Notes: generated by a model from the sequence alone, not told the origin. DNA of 64,000 nucleotides from Bombyx mori (GCF_030269925.1 NC_085128.1:16122501-16186500); one strand, 5' to 3'; numbered from the stretch's first letter, positions 1 through 12,424 are shown. Numbers and translations: made by a program.

Positions 1-44
1 TAACCTTTGCATTAGACGCCTTCAGCTCTAACACTAGGAGCAGG

Positions 45-318
45 CTTAGGGACCTCGGTAACCGTACTCGTCGAACTCGACAAAAAGTTCGCCGTGCAAC
101 CTAACCCATGAATCAGCTCGCTGAGTTTCTCGCCGGATCTTCTCAGCGGGTCGCGATTCCGATCCGGTAGTAGATTCATTCGCGAAGCAATTGCTCTTGA
201 GTTGTTAGGTCTCCTTCGAAGGCGCTCGGGCAGTTGTTAGCAAATCCCGCCCCTCTTGGCTGAGCCTTTGCTCGCCCACGTGTCCTGGTGAAATTGGAAA
301 GGTCTCCGGGCCACCAGT
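45..318 (-). repeat. Repeat B copy (diverged)
   Basis: The reverse complement carries the repeat B core (GATCCGGCGAGAAACTCAG-like, here diverged) and the AATCTACYACCGGATCGGAA segment. The same unit recurs near 12.4, 20.2, 23.7, 27.3, 30.4, 36.8, 37.5, 46.0, 48.9 and 57.0 kb. I see no coding capacity in it. It may be a SINE or the 3' end of a non-LTR element. Confidence 0.7.
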
Positions 319-343
319 AATCTTTCAATCATAAAAAAAAAAC

Positions 344-528
344 TATTTCGGCCGTGAAGTAGTATTGCGTTTCGGTTTCAAGGGTGGGGCAGCCATTGTA
401 ACTATACTGAAGACCTTAGAACTTATATCTCAAGGTAAGTGGCGGTATTTACGTTGTAGATGTCTATGGGCTTCGGTAACCACTTAACAGGTAAGCTCGT
501 CCACCCAACTAAGCATTAAAAAAAAATC
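344..528 (+). repeat. SINE-A (Bm1-type) 3' part
   Basis: Matches the distal half of the abundant Bm1-type SINE: the GCCGTGAAG..GTATTGCGTTTCGG block, the TTACGTTGTAGATGTCTATGG block, and an AAGCATTAAAAAAAAA tail. It is 5'-truncated, as is usual for copies made by target-primed reverse transcription. Confidence 0.8.
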
Positions 529-960
529 AATGGCACTGGTATAAAGGTTTCAGTGTGGCGAGTTTCATTATTGTTACACCGTGGGCTTGATTGTGTATCA
601 TAGTAAAATGTTTCAAGCGTCAAGTGCTCGTTATTCGTGTGAGATCAGCAATGAAGTATTGCTAACACGTGCGTTGATTGCATGACGCAAAACAAAACAG
701 AAAAAAATGAAAAATAAATAATAGTTTAAAAAAACTAATAAAATACGCTTTTACAGAAAATCCAACTAGAAAATAATAAAATATTTATAACTACTTATAC
801 CATGCACCCCACGCTTTTTTCTAAAATCATTTTTTCTTACACTATTTTTAATACAAATTTATTTAAAAAAATATTCTATTTTTTAGTTCGATTTTCTATA
901 AAAGTGTATTTTGTTAGTTTTTTTAAACTATGATTTATTTTTCATATTTTAGTTGAATAA
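529..960. other. AT-rich intergenic stretch, nothing recognised
   Basis: Low-complexity AT-rich DNA. I see no gene, RNA gene or clear repeat boundary here. Confidence 0.5.
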
Positions 961-964
961 ATGG

Positions 965-1032
965 AAAAATTTGATTCGAGCCCTACACCCCAGCAGAGGG
1001 TAATAGGAAGGAATGATGATGATGATGATTTT
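965..1032 (+). repeat. RTE-type LINE 3' tail with (ATG)n end
   Basis: The segment ATTCGAGCCCTACACCCC ... GGTAATAGGAAGGA runs into a (TGATGA)n tail. This is the layout of 3' ends of RTE-clade retrotransposons that are common in Lepidoptera, which end in a short ATG-type microsatellite instead of poly-A. Only the last ~70 bp is present. Confidence 0.5.
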
Positions 1033-2352
1033 AGTTGAATTTCAATTTTTAAACATTTTTTTTCACCTTTTTTTTTAAATATTGAATTTTCATCGGTCCT
1101 TAATAAGTATACCAAATTTCGAGTTAAACCGACGTTTTGAAAGGGGTCAAAATCATGTTCAAAGATTCCGTTACAAACATACATGTGTACACATAAGTCA
1201 GAAGCTAATAAAAGCGTATTACAAAAATATCCAATGGTGAATCCATTATTGTCTTACGTCATTAAACTTTTGCTCCTCGATACGATTTCAATAATGTCAA
1301 AAGTTTCCTTCGGTGCACTTAAATTAAATTCCAAAACACAAAGCAGAAAACTCATAACGGAATGTCGTCAATCCGAGGCCCAACCGAGTCGTTCTTACAA
1401 AGTTTAGCACAAAAGCTGAATTAAACATATCCCCCGAATTACAAGGCACGACAATCTTAAGATAACGTGTATCGCGATGACTAATTTAGCCTTCAACAGG
1501 GACAAACAGTTTTATATTTTTAAATTTGTTCCATAGAAACAAAGGGCCCCTCCAAGGGAGAATTTCACTTTAGTCAAATGAGGTCAGAAACTCCCACTAC
1601 AACTGGAGTGACGTTATTTTTGTCGAGGCAATCGTCTTCATAAATTAAATAAATTGCCCGAGAAATTGCGAATACTATTTTTAATCAAATTCTTCGGTAT
1701 ACATTTTCGCACAGTATTAAATTTAATCCACGCGTTGACTGATGAATGGTCTCATAGAAATTACCGATATTGAAAATAAACCTAAAAGCTATTCAGAAAA
1801 TGAAAAAAATATAATTTCGTACTAGATAGACAGTATGTACAATATATTGAAAAATGACGCCAGTGTTCATCATCATCCATATTAACCCCTTACTAAAATA
1901 CGACACTCATATCCCAGAATATTATTAACCAAAAAAAAAATCTCAATACCCGTTTTACTTCTATTTACAATATTCACTAAGGCTTTTCACACACGCGGCA
2001 GAAATGATCTTTTAGATTAATTATTTCTTATTCCCTCGCAGGATAAGTCTTAGAGGTATATGTTTTTCTCTTTTTTATTGAAGTGTTTTAGAAGTTTTTT
2101 TAGAAGTGAAAACTTCAAAAATATAATCGAATTTGGTACACTGGCAAAGGGTACTTTCAGTGAAATCAAAACAATATGATAACAAAGTCATACTACTTCT
2201 TAATATTTCGGGATTAAGAATTTTATTTCTGACAACACTTCCCGCGACATTCTTCTCATTTCAAAAAACCAAAATAGTTACTTCTGAACATACTTATTGT
2301 ACTACCAAACTTATTCTAGTCTAGACAACTGTCAAAGACTCAAGACGTCTGT

Positions 2353-5300
2353 TCATTTAATCTTAAAATACTTCTTCCTCTTTTTTTTCTTTTTTCGTTT
2401 AGGTTCTGGTTCGGGCTCTGGAGGGGTCGGTGGAAATTTCTTCTCGGGCCATATACGTTTTATGTAATCCGCTACATCTGTTATAAATGTAAAATTAATA
2501 CTCATCGTACATATCGTCGTTGTCAAACCAAAATCTGCTATGTGCACTTTTTGAGAGCACAGCCGTATCTACCATATAAAAAAAACTGTTATATGTCTAT
2601 AGCTTTAATATTTATATATAGCTTTCATTTAAAATAAAATTTTATACGAAAATGTTTTTACTCGTTAATTCAAAATAGAGTTTTTGCACATAGCAGATTT
2701 TGATTTGACAGCGACGATATGACTATTCATATAATTATAATAATGTTATCTCTATTTATTTCTAATGAAAGGCTAATTATGATCAGCTTTCTTTTTCAAT
2801 TGTTTAGACAACATTACATGAGTGCCGACACTCCTTTTGAGACATGAGGTCGAAGTCTCAAATGTATTATATAACGGCTGTTCCACTCATCAAACTGGAA
2901 CGAAACCTTTGGGTCCATTAGATTAAGTCGAATAGCTGTGACGTAATGATGTCCAACATTATCAACAAAAACATGCGTTAGACTCAATATTCTAAAAACG
3001 TACTCTGTAAATTTATTGTTTTCTTTCCGGTTTCCAATCGTGGTCCCGGAAAAGCATTCCCGATCTCGTCCAAAAGTCCCTCGTCCATGACGAAGCCAGC
3101 TTGCCTCATAGCTCTGTTTAATTCACGCGGCATCATGTGAGGCGCCTCACGCGTTTTCAACTCCCGTAAGAAGTACAGACTGAAGATTCAATAAAAAATT
3201 AATGAATCTATGAAACGGTGAACTAAACTAAAATTAATAATCCTTTTTATTTATTTATTGCTTTGATGGGTAGACGAGCTCACAGCCCACCTGGTGTTAA
3301 GTGGTTACTGGAGTCCATAGACATCTACAACGTAAATGCGCCACCCACCTTGAGATATAAGTTCTAAGATCTCAAGTATAGTTAGAACGGCTGCCCCAAC
3401 CTTCAAACCGAAACGCATTACTGCTTCACGGTAGAAATAAGCAGGGCGGTGGTACCTACCCGCGCGGACTCTCAAGAAATGCTACCACCAGTAAAAATCA
3501 ATTCAATCTTACTATTTATTAACGACCAGCCATGTGACTTATTTTGGCGGTAGGACGTACCCACTACCAGTAGGACTACTTTTCCCAGAGTCTGTCTCGG
3601 ACGGGGATTAGGCGTTGGGCGAGAGTACTGGGCAGACGTTTAGTGGGTGAACCTGTACCAACTTCGGTCACCCAATCCCACAAATCATGTGCGCCTCTTT
3701 AGGGGAGCCACACGAACCTCGTAAGAGAATCGGCCCAACCAGGAAAAAAGTAAGACGAACTTATGAGTCAGGTCTGTACCAAATAAGCCATTGAGAGTCT
3801 ACCTCATGTAGAGCTTATGTACCCAAGTACTCTTTTTTTACGATAATTTGCCAATATTATGCCAACACGAGATAGGTATAGATAACGAATATAATTTGAA
3901 AAGTTCTAACCCGATATCCAATTGGTTCTTTTTAGACGATCTGCTTGTTAAAAAGTCTATTCGCTTAAGAACAATAGCCCGCAAGTCGGGCTTTGACAAC
4001 GTGTAGTTCCGTATAACATGGCCGTAGGTCACTGACGTATCGGTTCTATAATCCAATTGTAAGACTTCTTTTCGTTCCTGAATGAAAAATCGAAACAAAT
4101 TATATTCCTAGTTAAAGTCTGGCAGTTTTATAAATTGGCCGTCACCTACACTATAGGGGAAAAAAAACCCCGATAAATGCAGACTTTAAATCATGAGCTC
4201 TTAGTTTGCACAATAAACATTTTAAAAACACTACACATTTGTTAGACTTATGATTTTCAGCCTGATTTTAATGTTTAGACGAGTGAACGAGCTCACGACC
4301 CCCCTGGTGCTAAACGGGTCCTCCTCCTCGCGTTGTTTTCCTCATTACTGAGGGTCGTGACTCCCCTCTGCGTCAGTTTCACCCGTACGGTTTCCCTCCA
4401 TCTGCTGCGATCCTTAGCTTCATGAAGGGCATTGTGGAAGTTGATATTTAGAGAAGATCGTATTTGGTCCGACCATCTCGTGAGACTGCGTCCTCTGGGA
4501 CGTTTGCCATCTACCTTTCCTGTAACTGTCCTGTTAAATGGCTAGCCACTCAGTTTTGTATTGGACATTTTAGAACAATCTCCAAAAAGACGTACTGGAG
4601 ATTTCTGACTGGTCATTTAATAAAAAAGTATAACTTTCGAATATTTTTTTATTAAATCCATCATTTGTCACAGCAGTATGTGGATATGTAAACCGAGAGG
4701 CGGTAGTGGTACTGGTGGTAAGACGTCTGGTGAGTTCGCACGGGAATCAATGTGTTGCGACTTGAAGGGAGGGTCAGCCGTTATACTCGAAATAACTGAC
4801 AACTTAAAACTCATGTCTCGAGTTGTGAGACGGAATTTGCGTTGTAGATGTCTATGTGATCCGGTAACCGCTCAACACCATGCGGGCAGTGAGCTCGTTC
4901 ACCCATATCAGCAATTAAAAAAAAACAACAAAATCCGTTTTAACCAAGAAAAATTACAATTTCCTCGGAAACAACAGTGGTGATCTTGATACTAAACTCA
5001 CGTCAACAAACTCCTTCGAGACACCGACACCATCCAGTAACAATACTTTAATTCCAACCGTTTTAAGTCTTAATTTACTGAGGAGCAGGAAAGCGTCTGC
5101 AGGAGTCACGGGATTGTGTGACAGGTTCAGGGTGTGCAGTTTTTTAGCTAGCCTGAGTCTGATGGCAATAGCTTTTATCGCTCGCGGAATCAACCTACAA
5201 ATTGAATTGACGTACTGCATACTTGAAGTAAACTAATTAATTATAATTCTAGCATGGGCACCAGTATACGACCGGTGCAGTGTGAGATGTAAAACAACAA

Positions 5301-8300
5301 AACTATACGTAAGTGTACAGATGATTTGGCAAAGGTTGGAAGAACATGGGCCCGTTAAGGCTATTGGTGCGGTTCCTCTTCCTTCAGTTCCTGATACCGG
5401 CCATTTCTATTCAACTGATACTTGATCCTAATGTCTCAAAATGGGCATTTAAGGATCTACGAACTCTAATTACTCATGAAGTAGACTTAGAAATTAGGAC
5501 TAAAAGTGGGTGACGGAATTCACGCCGTGACGTCAATTGTCTCCCATCATCACTTAACACCAGTGTGCTTAGTGCGATTAACTTAACGTTCTCTATAGCG
5601 TAACGTTTGCCGCTAGGGGCGCTGTTCCAACTCCATACAAATTTGAGTTAAAAAAATCGCACTAAGCACACAGATGTAGCCCAGAGCTTGTTCATCCACA
5701 AATGCAACAAAAAATCCTGTAAAATAAAGTGTAATTAATGCCCATTGAACTAAAACGCAATTCGTTGTTCATTAAAAACAAGCCCCTAATGATTTAAGCA
5801 TCCAATACTATCTTTAATGGTTCTTTAACTGGCTGTAAGACGCTCTTAATAATGTGACCAGAATAAGCGTTAAGTGCCTTGTTGAGGAATAATGAGGAAA
5901 CAACTCGATCCTTGTTGGGGGCCGCACGCGATATTTGATACCTTAAACATCGTCAAAGCTAATTTAGACCATGTACCTGTCTTGTTAGTTAATCCATTCC
6001 ATTTAGACCACAAAGAACACAAAGAAATGAAAATTTACGTTTGCCCAGACCACTTTACCACTGTGGGGCTCAATGCGTGAAGGAATTAAAACGTCGCAAA
6101 TATCAACTTTACGGAATGCTGGTTAAAGTTTAAACTTCATTGGCCCATATTGATTTATGTCAAACAATTTAATTTAATTGATATTTTAAAACCATGTTCG
6201 AATATAAACGAAATATGACATCGGCTTGATAATTTGCCAATTATTTATGTCTTTCTCTTCTTTTCTGTCCCTAACGAATTTTTCTTTTCCATTCTCCTCT
6301 ATCAGCCGTCATCTCAACACTCGCTCTCTCTCTCTCTCTCATATCGTCATTCACACACTGCATTCATGTCTTCTTCGGTCGAGTACATCCCCCTCTAACT
6401 TACACTACTCTTTCCATATATGTCCTAGATACTAGTGACTTATTTAAATGATGCCCGGGTATTTTGTTTTTCGGCACAACCTTTATTCACGTTGTCGAAT
6501 CCATAAATAGACCGTGAGCTTACGATACCTACTTAGTGATTGCAATACAATTAAGATACGTACTTATTGTTACTAAGATCCAAAGTCGTCAATGTGGGCA
6601 CAGTTAGTAGGTACGAAATAGGTCTACCCACAAACAATCCGTTCCATGCCAGATTCAATTCCTTGAGCACCCTGCTCCGACACAGCTCTATTATAAAAGC
6701 AGTTGATCCTAAAACATCGCACGGCAAAACGTGTCTACATTAATTAGGATATTAAATTCTTAAATTGAGTTTAATTATTTATATTGATTTTGCAGACGGT
6801 ATCGTAAAAGAAATCGTCTGTACATTGAACATTAATGCAACAAATATTGCGCCTATTGGGAAACAATTGCTAGAGATTAAACATATAATATGTAATATTT
6901 TTTGTTTTGCCAACGTAGGTTAGTATTAAGATCAGATTAAGACGACTTTGGAATCCAGCATCAATGTCCCTATCCAATGCGCGGAGGACAGAAGTGAATG
7001 GAGGAACATAGTCCTAAAAAAAGTGCTCAGTAAAGGTCACGACCCTCAGAACTGAGGAATACGACGCACGGAGGAGAAGGTTTGTAGACTCACAGCCTAC
7101 CTTGTGTAGCCTAGCCGCCATTTAAATCCATGGACTAATGGCGAATAAAAATATAAAGTCGAAAACAAGAAAAAATCCTTTTAAAGGACAGCCATATAAT
7201 TATTATGCTTTCAATATTCTTTCGAGTATGCTATTAAAAGATTATCAAGAGCCATAGATCCCACAAAGTTAATGTCGGTTTCCATCTTGAAACCCGAGAT
7301 TTAAGCCTTAAATGCATCTGTTTCGCTTGTCAAAATGACATCCCGTGTAAGTGTAGGTACATTACATATAACAGAGAAGATAATCCTAATATAGGAATTA
7401 TATTACATATTTAATGCTTACATATTGAATTATATATGCTGAAACTTTTCATTTGATGAAGAAAAACTCGATACGTAATTTAACCTCAAAAAAAAGAGAC
7501 CAAATTTTTCAATTACTCTAAAGTAAACGTCCCAGCAATGAAAAAAGGCAGGAAGCACGTTGAAAATGAAACGCGAGGGAGTCGGAGCCGTGTCCTGTTT
7601 AATATTTATGACAGACTGTATCAGGCCCACGCGACCAGAATGATACAGCCAACTAAAAGTTTCGTCAGACGAACCCACCGCCCCGTCGCATCGCGATTCG
7701 ACTATTCCATTGCTGAGTTATCTCATTACTGATAAATGTAACTAATTTCGCTAATAACGTTGCGTTTTTAAATTATTACTTTTTAATTTTCTCTTTATCC
7801 AGTCCCATAAGGAACTTCGTTCCAAAAATTAGTGGGCTTCGCCTTCTACACAAGCCTCAATAATCATCATTTAAATACATTAACTCAAATTTCAACGCCA
7901 AACTAAATTACAAGCTCTGTACTAACCTCTGAACAATTGATTCCAAGACAAATCCAAACACTTTATAGTGTTGTTCCTTTCTAAAGCAGCTGCCAATTCT
8001 TCGGCCGATTCTTCTCCCAAATCGTTGTGACTAAGATTCAATCTAAGATAAAAAAAAAACATGTAATCCCAAAAAAATTATCATGATAGCCTATAAGTTA
8101 AGATTTCGGTGTTGTAGGCAAAGCAATATCAAATATAATTTAACCAGTAGTTTCCAGAAGAAAGAACTAATATTTGAGCCGTCACTATCCATCATATTTC
8201 TGACCCGATCAAAGACAGGCCATTATTCCATAGAAATTGAAAATTCAAGATCATATAATAAAAATGAAGTAGTTTTTTTTTTAAATTTAACGAAAGCTTA

Positions 8301-11300
8301 ATGGTGAAGCGGGAGAGATGAATTTCGAATTGTGAACTGTGCCTAAGTGTTCTAAGTGTTAAATAGAGTTTTGGAACGAAGTTCCTTATGGGACGATGCG
8401 GAGGGGTACCTTAACCAGGAAAAAACGTCCGTAACGTAAGAGTTTTATTAGTAATGCACACACTGTACGACTTAACTTTGTAATAACGTACAAAAAATAA
8501 CATATTTTTTTATCATTCATTGACCAAGATCTCAGAGCGTTCGTTTGCGCAATACACTAACTCTTATGCAAAAAATTGTGAATGAAGTGTACCACAATAA
8601 GTTCGCATGTTACCGAATGACCGTGGGTTGTTGCGAAACCTCCAGTTTTATTGTCCTTATACCTCGAATAGAACTTAAAATTAATACCTTTATAATAAGA
8701 AACTTCGTTCCTATGCAGTATCTCACGACACTACACATTTTTATTTTGTACATCGGTCAAAGTTTTATTTATCTCGAGCATCAGCGCGTAACAATTGAAT
8801 CTAATATACGATAACTCAACTAGCTTACCTTTTAATGACCGCGCCGTTTACTATCTGATCGGCCAAATATTTAAAGCCCGTCTCGCCAAACTCATTCTTC
8901 GACAAATCCAGTTCCTTCATAGTTCGCGCCGATAACCTTACGACTAGTCTCCGTATGCCTTCGGTGCCTATCCTAATTATTATAGAAAAATTCAACTTCA
9001 AACCAAAGTCAAATTGACGCAAAGTCTAATACAAAATTATTATTCTTAGATAACGCAAAAAATTCAGGTCAGATCCTGATCAAATTATAATCCAATGAAA
9101 GGTCCCAGATTTCAAATAAAAATGAACCATTGAAATCGGATCACCTAGAAAAAAAATCTGAGGTAATATTAACACACAAAAATACAGCCGTATTAGCTGG
9201 CTTACTCGTGTCTTTCAAAATCGCCTTTTTTTATTGCCCTTGTAGGCAGACGAGCATACGGCCCACCCGATGGTGGGTAGTTACCGTCGCCCATGGACTT
9301 CAGCAAATTTCAGGGGCAGACCTAAGCCGCTGCCTACAAAGACGCTTAAAACGTTTTTTAGTCGATAAACAAAGTGAGCATGTTTCAAACTACGAATGGT
9401 GATGTTAATAACTTAATAGAGATAAGCCAATGTTACCTGCATCCCGTCAATACCAATTCCTTAAGATTAAAATTGTCGCCAAGCAGCTCGCCCAAATGGT
9501 AACAAGCGTCTTCCGACAATTGATTGTATGACAAGTCGAGGCGTTTCACGTACTTGTTGTTTGTCAATGATAAACACATTGCTCTTACACCTACTGGTTT
9601 AACACCGTAGTACTGAAAGCAGGTACAGTGACATGAAATCTGACTTTTTTTTTTATTGGTAAAATGGGTGTATGAGCTCAAGGTCCATCTTTTTTTTTAT
9701 TGCTTAAATGAGTGGACAAACTCACAGCCCACCTGGTGTTAAATGGTTACTGGAGCCCATAGAACTCTATAACGTAAATGCGCCACCCACCTTGAGTTAA
9801 GTTCTAAGGTCTCAGTATAGTTACAACGGCTGCCCCACCCTTCAAACTGAAAAGCATTACTGCCTCACAGCAGAATTAGGCGGAATGGTGGTACCTACCC
9901 GTGCGGACTCACAAGAGGTCCTACCACCAGTAATCCATCTGGTGTTAAGGTGTCACCGAAGAACCGCCGTCACCCATCTTGACCAGTTCTAAGTCTCCGT
10001 TTTTATAGTATAACGTCTGCTCTTTGAAACCTTCGAAATCAAAACGCATTACTCATTCAGAAATAGGCAAGGTGGTGGTACCCACAAATGCAGACTTACA
10101 AGACGCAAAAAAAATCATGTTTTCTCTTAAAGCATCTCGTGTAACAGTTAATAAATATGCAGGCACTCTTAAACCACATAACATCTCTGAATTCATACAA
10201 CTACAACTTATGACCAGTATTTGTACCAGTGTGCTTAGTGCGAGTTTTTTAACTTCTCGACCGCGTAAAAGTTAACTCAAATTTGTATGGAGTTGGAAAG
10301 GCTTCCCTTCGTTTGCCGCTAGGGGGCGCTGTTCCAACTGCACTAAGCACGCACATAATTAAAAACATACCTGTAAATTAATTACATCTTCAACGAGAGC
10401 TTTGTGGAAACCTCGTACTGGGATCAAGCCCATTTTCTCACACAAGTCCAAATAAAGATCTTGACCGTTCAAATTAAAAAGTATTTGAGGTTCTAGAAAT
10501 GTCAAATCTCAATTTTAAAGATGTCGAGAATCAAACAAATTGTATTTTATAATTTACAAAACGAATACCGAACATTAAATGCTATCGCTATAAAGCAGAT
10601 TAAGCGTGGCCGCACAAAATGTGTAATTTCTAGAAGCATATCATTTTTTACTGGCGGTAGGACCTCTTGTGAGTCCGCCCGGGTAGGTACCACCGCCCTG
10701 CCTATTTCTGCCGTGAAGCAGTAACGCGTTTGGATTTGAAGGGTGGGGCAGCCGCTATAACTATACTTGAGGCCCTAGAACTTATATCTCAAGGTGGTTG
10801 GCGCATTTACGTTGTAGATGTCTATGGGCTCCAGTAACCACTTAACACCAGGTGGGCTGTGAGCTCGTCTAAGTAATAAATAATAAATACCTAAGTAATA
10901 AAAAGCTGATGCTGGTCAGACGAGAAAACAGTGTAAAAATCTGTGATCTGGTGGATTAAACTCGTATCTATTTAGGTATGCGATTATTCAAATACTGAGA
11001 ACACATGGTATGTTTAGAAATAAAAACTAAAAAAATAAGTACCTCACACAAATGATTTCCACAAGGAAAGAATAACCATAACTGGACAAGTTTATAACCT
11101 TGCGTGATAAGAGGTGGTAGGACGTATTGTAAACCTACACGGATAAGCGCCATTGTTTAGTCCATCTTTCGCCGAGAAGCAAACAAAAAAATGTCATGCG
11201 TTCCGATTTCAAAAGTGGGAAAGCACTTTTAAATACAATTGACTTGGATCTCACGCCTCAAGATGCATAGCAAGCACACGACACAAGGTAAGCTCATCCA

Positions 11301-11807
11301 TTCATTTAGAGTTTTAATACATAAGATTGAAATCTGAATTCTATTGTAATGATTGAGTACCCTAGAATACTTCGTGACAAAAAACTTGGTTATGAGTTCC
11401 TCTGTCCACTTGCCCCTTAAAATTTAAATACCTGGGTCCAATAACGACGTTTCTATCCCAGGATCTTTGATGCGAGGGTATGAACTGTATGGATGTCTGA
11501 ACACTTCACTGTCCGACAAACCGATATATTTCGCACAGATCTCTCCACTTCCCGGATCGTAAAGTCCTTGTTTGTAGAGAACCATCTTTGGACTGTCCGG
11601 TGGAGTACCAAGGTATAAAGATGACCATTCTTCTATCGGAGGCTCTTCCGATGAAGACGATTTAGGGTTTTCGTAAATGGATTCAATTTGCGGAACTTCG
11701 GAATAGTTCGAAGAACTTGATGACATTTTTTTTTCTGTTTTCTGATTTCTGAACAAATGACAGTCTTTTGACTTTTCAAAGATCGGTGACATCCTCGATT
11801 GATTCAT
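2353..11807 (-). CDS. LRRC74-like leucine-rich repeat protein, 10 exons
   Basis: Exons (minus strand, 5' to 3'): 11432-11807, 10371-10492, 9437-9612, 8829-8972, 7927-8042, 6615-6708, 5002-5194, 3887-4077, 3004-3179, 2353-2477. Phases chain without conflict to 571 codons including the stop. Each donor is GT and each acceptor AG; several donors are near-consensus (GTGAGT at exon 7, GTAAGC at exon 4). Residues ~1-125 are Ser/Pro/Glu-rich. Residues ~180-405 hold ribonuclease-inhibitor-type repeats, seen as LDLSYNQL, LDLSKNEF, LNLSHNDL, LDLSWNQL, LNLAWNGL and LNLSHNPV. A post-LRR region (YGHVIRNYTLSKPDL) and a lysine-rich tail follow. Order and C-terminal motif resemble vertebrate LRRC74A/B, whose function is poorly known; a scaffold role is inference. 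Exon 8 may instead end at 3869 (same phase, six more residues). Exon 6 ends at a weak GTACCT donor. The start could be the first Met or the internal MSSSSS Met. Confidence 0.85.
2510..2721. mobile_element. MITE with ~35 bp terminal inverted repeats (LRR gene intron 9)
   Basis: The left end CATATCGTCGTTGTCAAACC continues to AAAATCTGCTATGTGCA. The right end is its reverse complement with few mismatches. The interior is ~130 bp of AT-rich DNA with no ORF. It lies 33 bp upstream of the 3' splice acceptor of the last LRR-gene exon. I could not fix a target-site duplication, so the superfamily is open. Confidence 0.75.
3243..3496 (-). repeat. SINE-A copy in LRR gene intron
   Basis: Reverse orientation: TTTATTGCTTTGATGGGTAGACGAGCTCAC at the left, then CATCTACAACGTAAATGCG, GAAACGCATTACTGCTTCACG and ACCACCAGTAA. 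The tRNA-like head is missing. Confidence 0.85.
3500..3838. other. Unclassified moderately GC-rich intron segment
   Basis: The stretch 3540-3830 is richer in GC than its surroundings and is probably an old repeat, but I cannot assign it to a family or find its ends. Confidence 0.3.
4253..4320 (-). repeat. SINE-A tail fragment
   Basis: Holds GAGCTCACGACCCCCCTGGT, a diverged form of the SINE-A tail in reverse orientation. It abuts the RTE-like fragment to its right. Confidence 0.5.
4322..4560 (-). pseudogene. RTE-clade retrotransposon ORF2 C-terminal fragment
   Basis: Read on the minus strand this gives KRPRGRSLTRWSDQIRSSL, NALHEAKDRSRWRETV and QRGVTTLSN. This is the region typical of the very C-terminus of RTE-type endonuclease/reverse-transcriptase proteins in insects. 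The catalytic domains are absent, so it is a 5'-truncated dead copy inside the LRR gene intron between exons 7 and 8. Confidence 0.7.
4690..4925 (+). repeat. SINE-A copy, strongly diverged
   Basis: GTTGTAGATGTCTATG and GAGCTCGTTCACCCAT blocks end in a CAATTAAAAAAAAAC tail. Divergence is higher than in most copies in the window, so this insertion is old. It lies close to the donor of LRR exon 7. Confidence 0.65.
5561..5672. mobile_element. MITE-D fold-back element
   Basis: Begins CAGTGTGCTTAGTGCGA and ends with the inverse TCGCACTAAGCACAC. The centre holds TTGCCGCTAGGGGCGCTGTT. This is one of about eight copies in the window. The sequence is almost entirely inverted repeat and has no coding capacity. 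Confidence 0.8.
6322..6340. repeat. (TC)n microsatellite
   Basis: About nine TC units in LRR gene intron 6, within a wider pyrimidine-rich tract. Confidence 0.8.
6940..7078 (+). pseudogene. RTE-like ORF2 C-terminal remnant
   Basis: The plus-strand reading gives SIQCAEDRSEWRNIV then KKVLSKGHDPQN. This matches the extreme C-terminal pattern of RTE-type polyproteins (DRxxWR ... HDPQ). It is short, isolated and has no preceding domains. Confidence 0.55.
9225..9345 (-). repeat. LINE-C 3' end fragment
   Basis: TTTTTTTATTGCCCTTGTAG, GGCAGACGAGCATACGGCCC and CCATGGACTTCAGCAA form the 3' end of the LINE-C family in reverse orientation. Other copies lie near 19.9, 24.6, 27.1, 32.6, 48.3 and 56.6 kb. 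Confidence 0.75.
9690..9932 (-). repeat. SINE-A copy
   Basis: T-run, ATTGCTTAAATGAGTGGACA and the standard internal blocks to ACCACCAGTAA. A second, older SINE-A remnant follows directly. Confidence 0.85.
9933..10102 (-). repeat. Older SINE-A remnant
   Basis: CTGGTGTTAAGGTG, CAGTTCTAAGTCTCCG, AAAACGCATTACTCATTC and GGTGGTGGTACCCAC match SINE-A at low identity. It sits tail to head against the younger copy. Confidence 0.6.
10227..10353. mobile_element. MITE-D fold-back element
   Basis: CAGTGTGCTTAGTGCGAG opens the element and GCACTAAGCACGC closes it. One arm is about twice as long as the other, so the copy has lost part of the second arm. It lies just downstream of the donor of LRR exon 2. 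Confidence 0.8.
10648..10895 (+). repeat. SINE-A copy
   Basis: TACTGGCGGTAGGACCTC opens the copy. The standard blocks follow, and GAGCTCGTCTAAGTAATAAA closes it with a slightly altered tail. Confidence 0.85.
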
Positions 11808-12424
11808 GAAGAATTTCGACCAGTAAATGTAGTTTTGGTAAGTTTGTATTTACTAAACATACATAGAGGCTATTATTATTTCATTCACAAGCAAATCCTT
11901 TAACAACAATACCTAAAAAATATATGAACGAAATTCATTACAAAGATCTTCAAGGGTCATAAAGCGTTTTGATTGCACGCAGACAAAGAGATCCCGAGCC
12001 CTGATATGAACGAATGCGAAACACGTTACACAAACAATCGTTACACGGCAAACGGTTCCAAATCGAGATGAAAAGTCACTAAAAAGGAAATGATATCAAA
12101 CAGACGCAGCGGCAAAAACGTCATGTGGCGTGCAATATCGGTCCGAACAAACATTTACCGAGCCGAGTGTACAAATGCCGGGATGAGTTTCCACAGGGCC
12201 CGAGTTTAAACAGGCTGCCGTGTTTGTGATATACTTAGAGGCATCGTTGGACACGTCATTTATAGCGTCTGTCTAAACGCAGAATCCTAACCTTCGAGCC
12301 ACAAGGGCTGCGTGGAAACGGTAATGTTGAATAAGGGTCTTTTTTTTAAATATCTATAAATAAAATTGTCAAAGCATGTGTGATTAAATTCAAAGATAAA
12401 GGCTGAGTTTTTTTTCCTAACTAT

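Noticed and set aside
7430..7732. Overlapping ORFs on both strands in LRR intron 5
   Set aside because: No splice logic in phase with the LRR gene and no recognisable motif.
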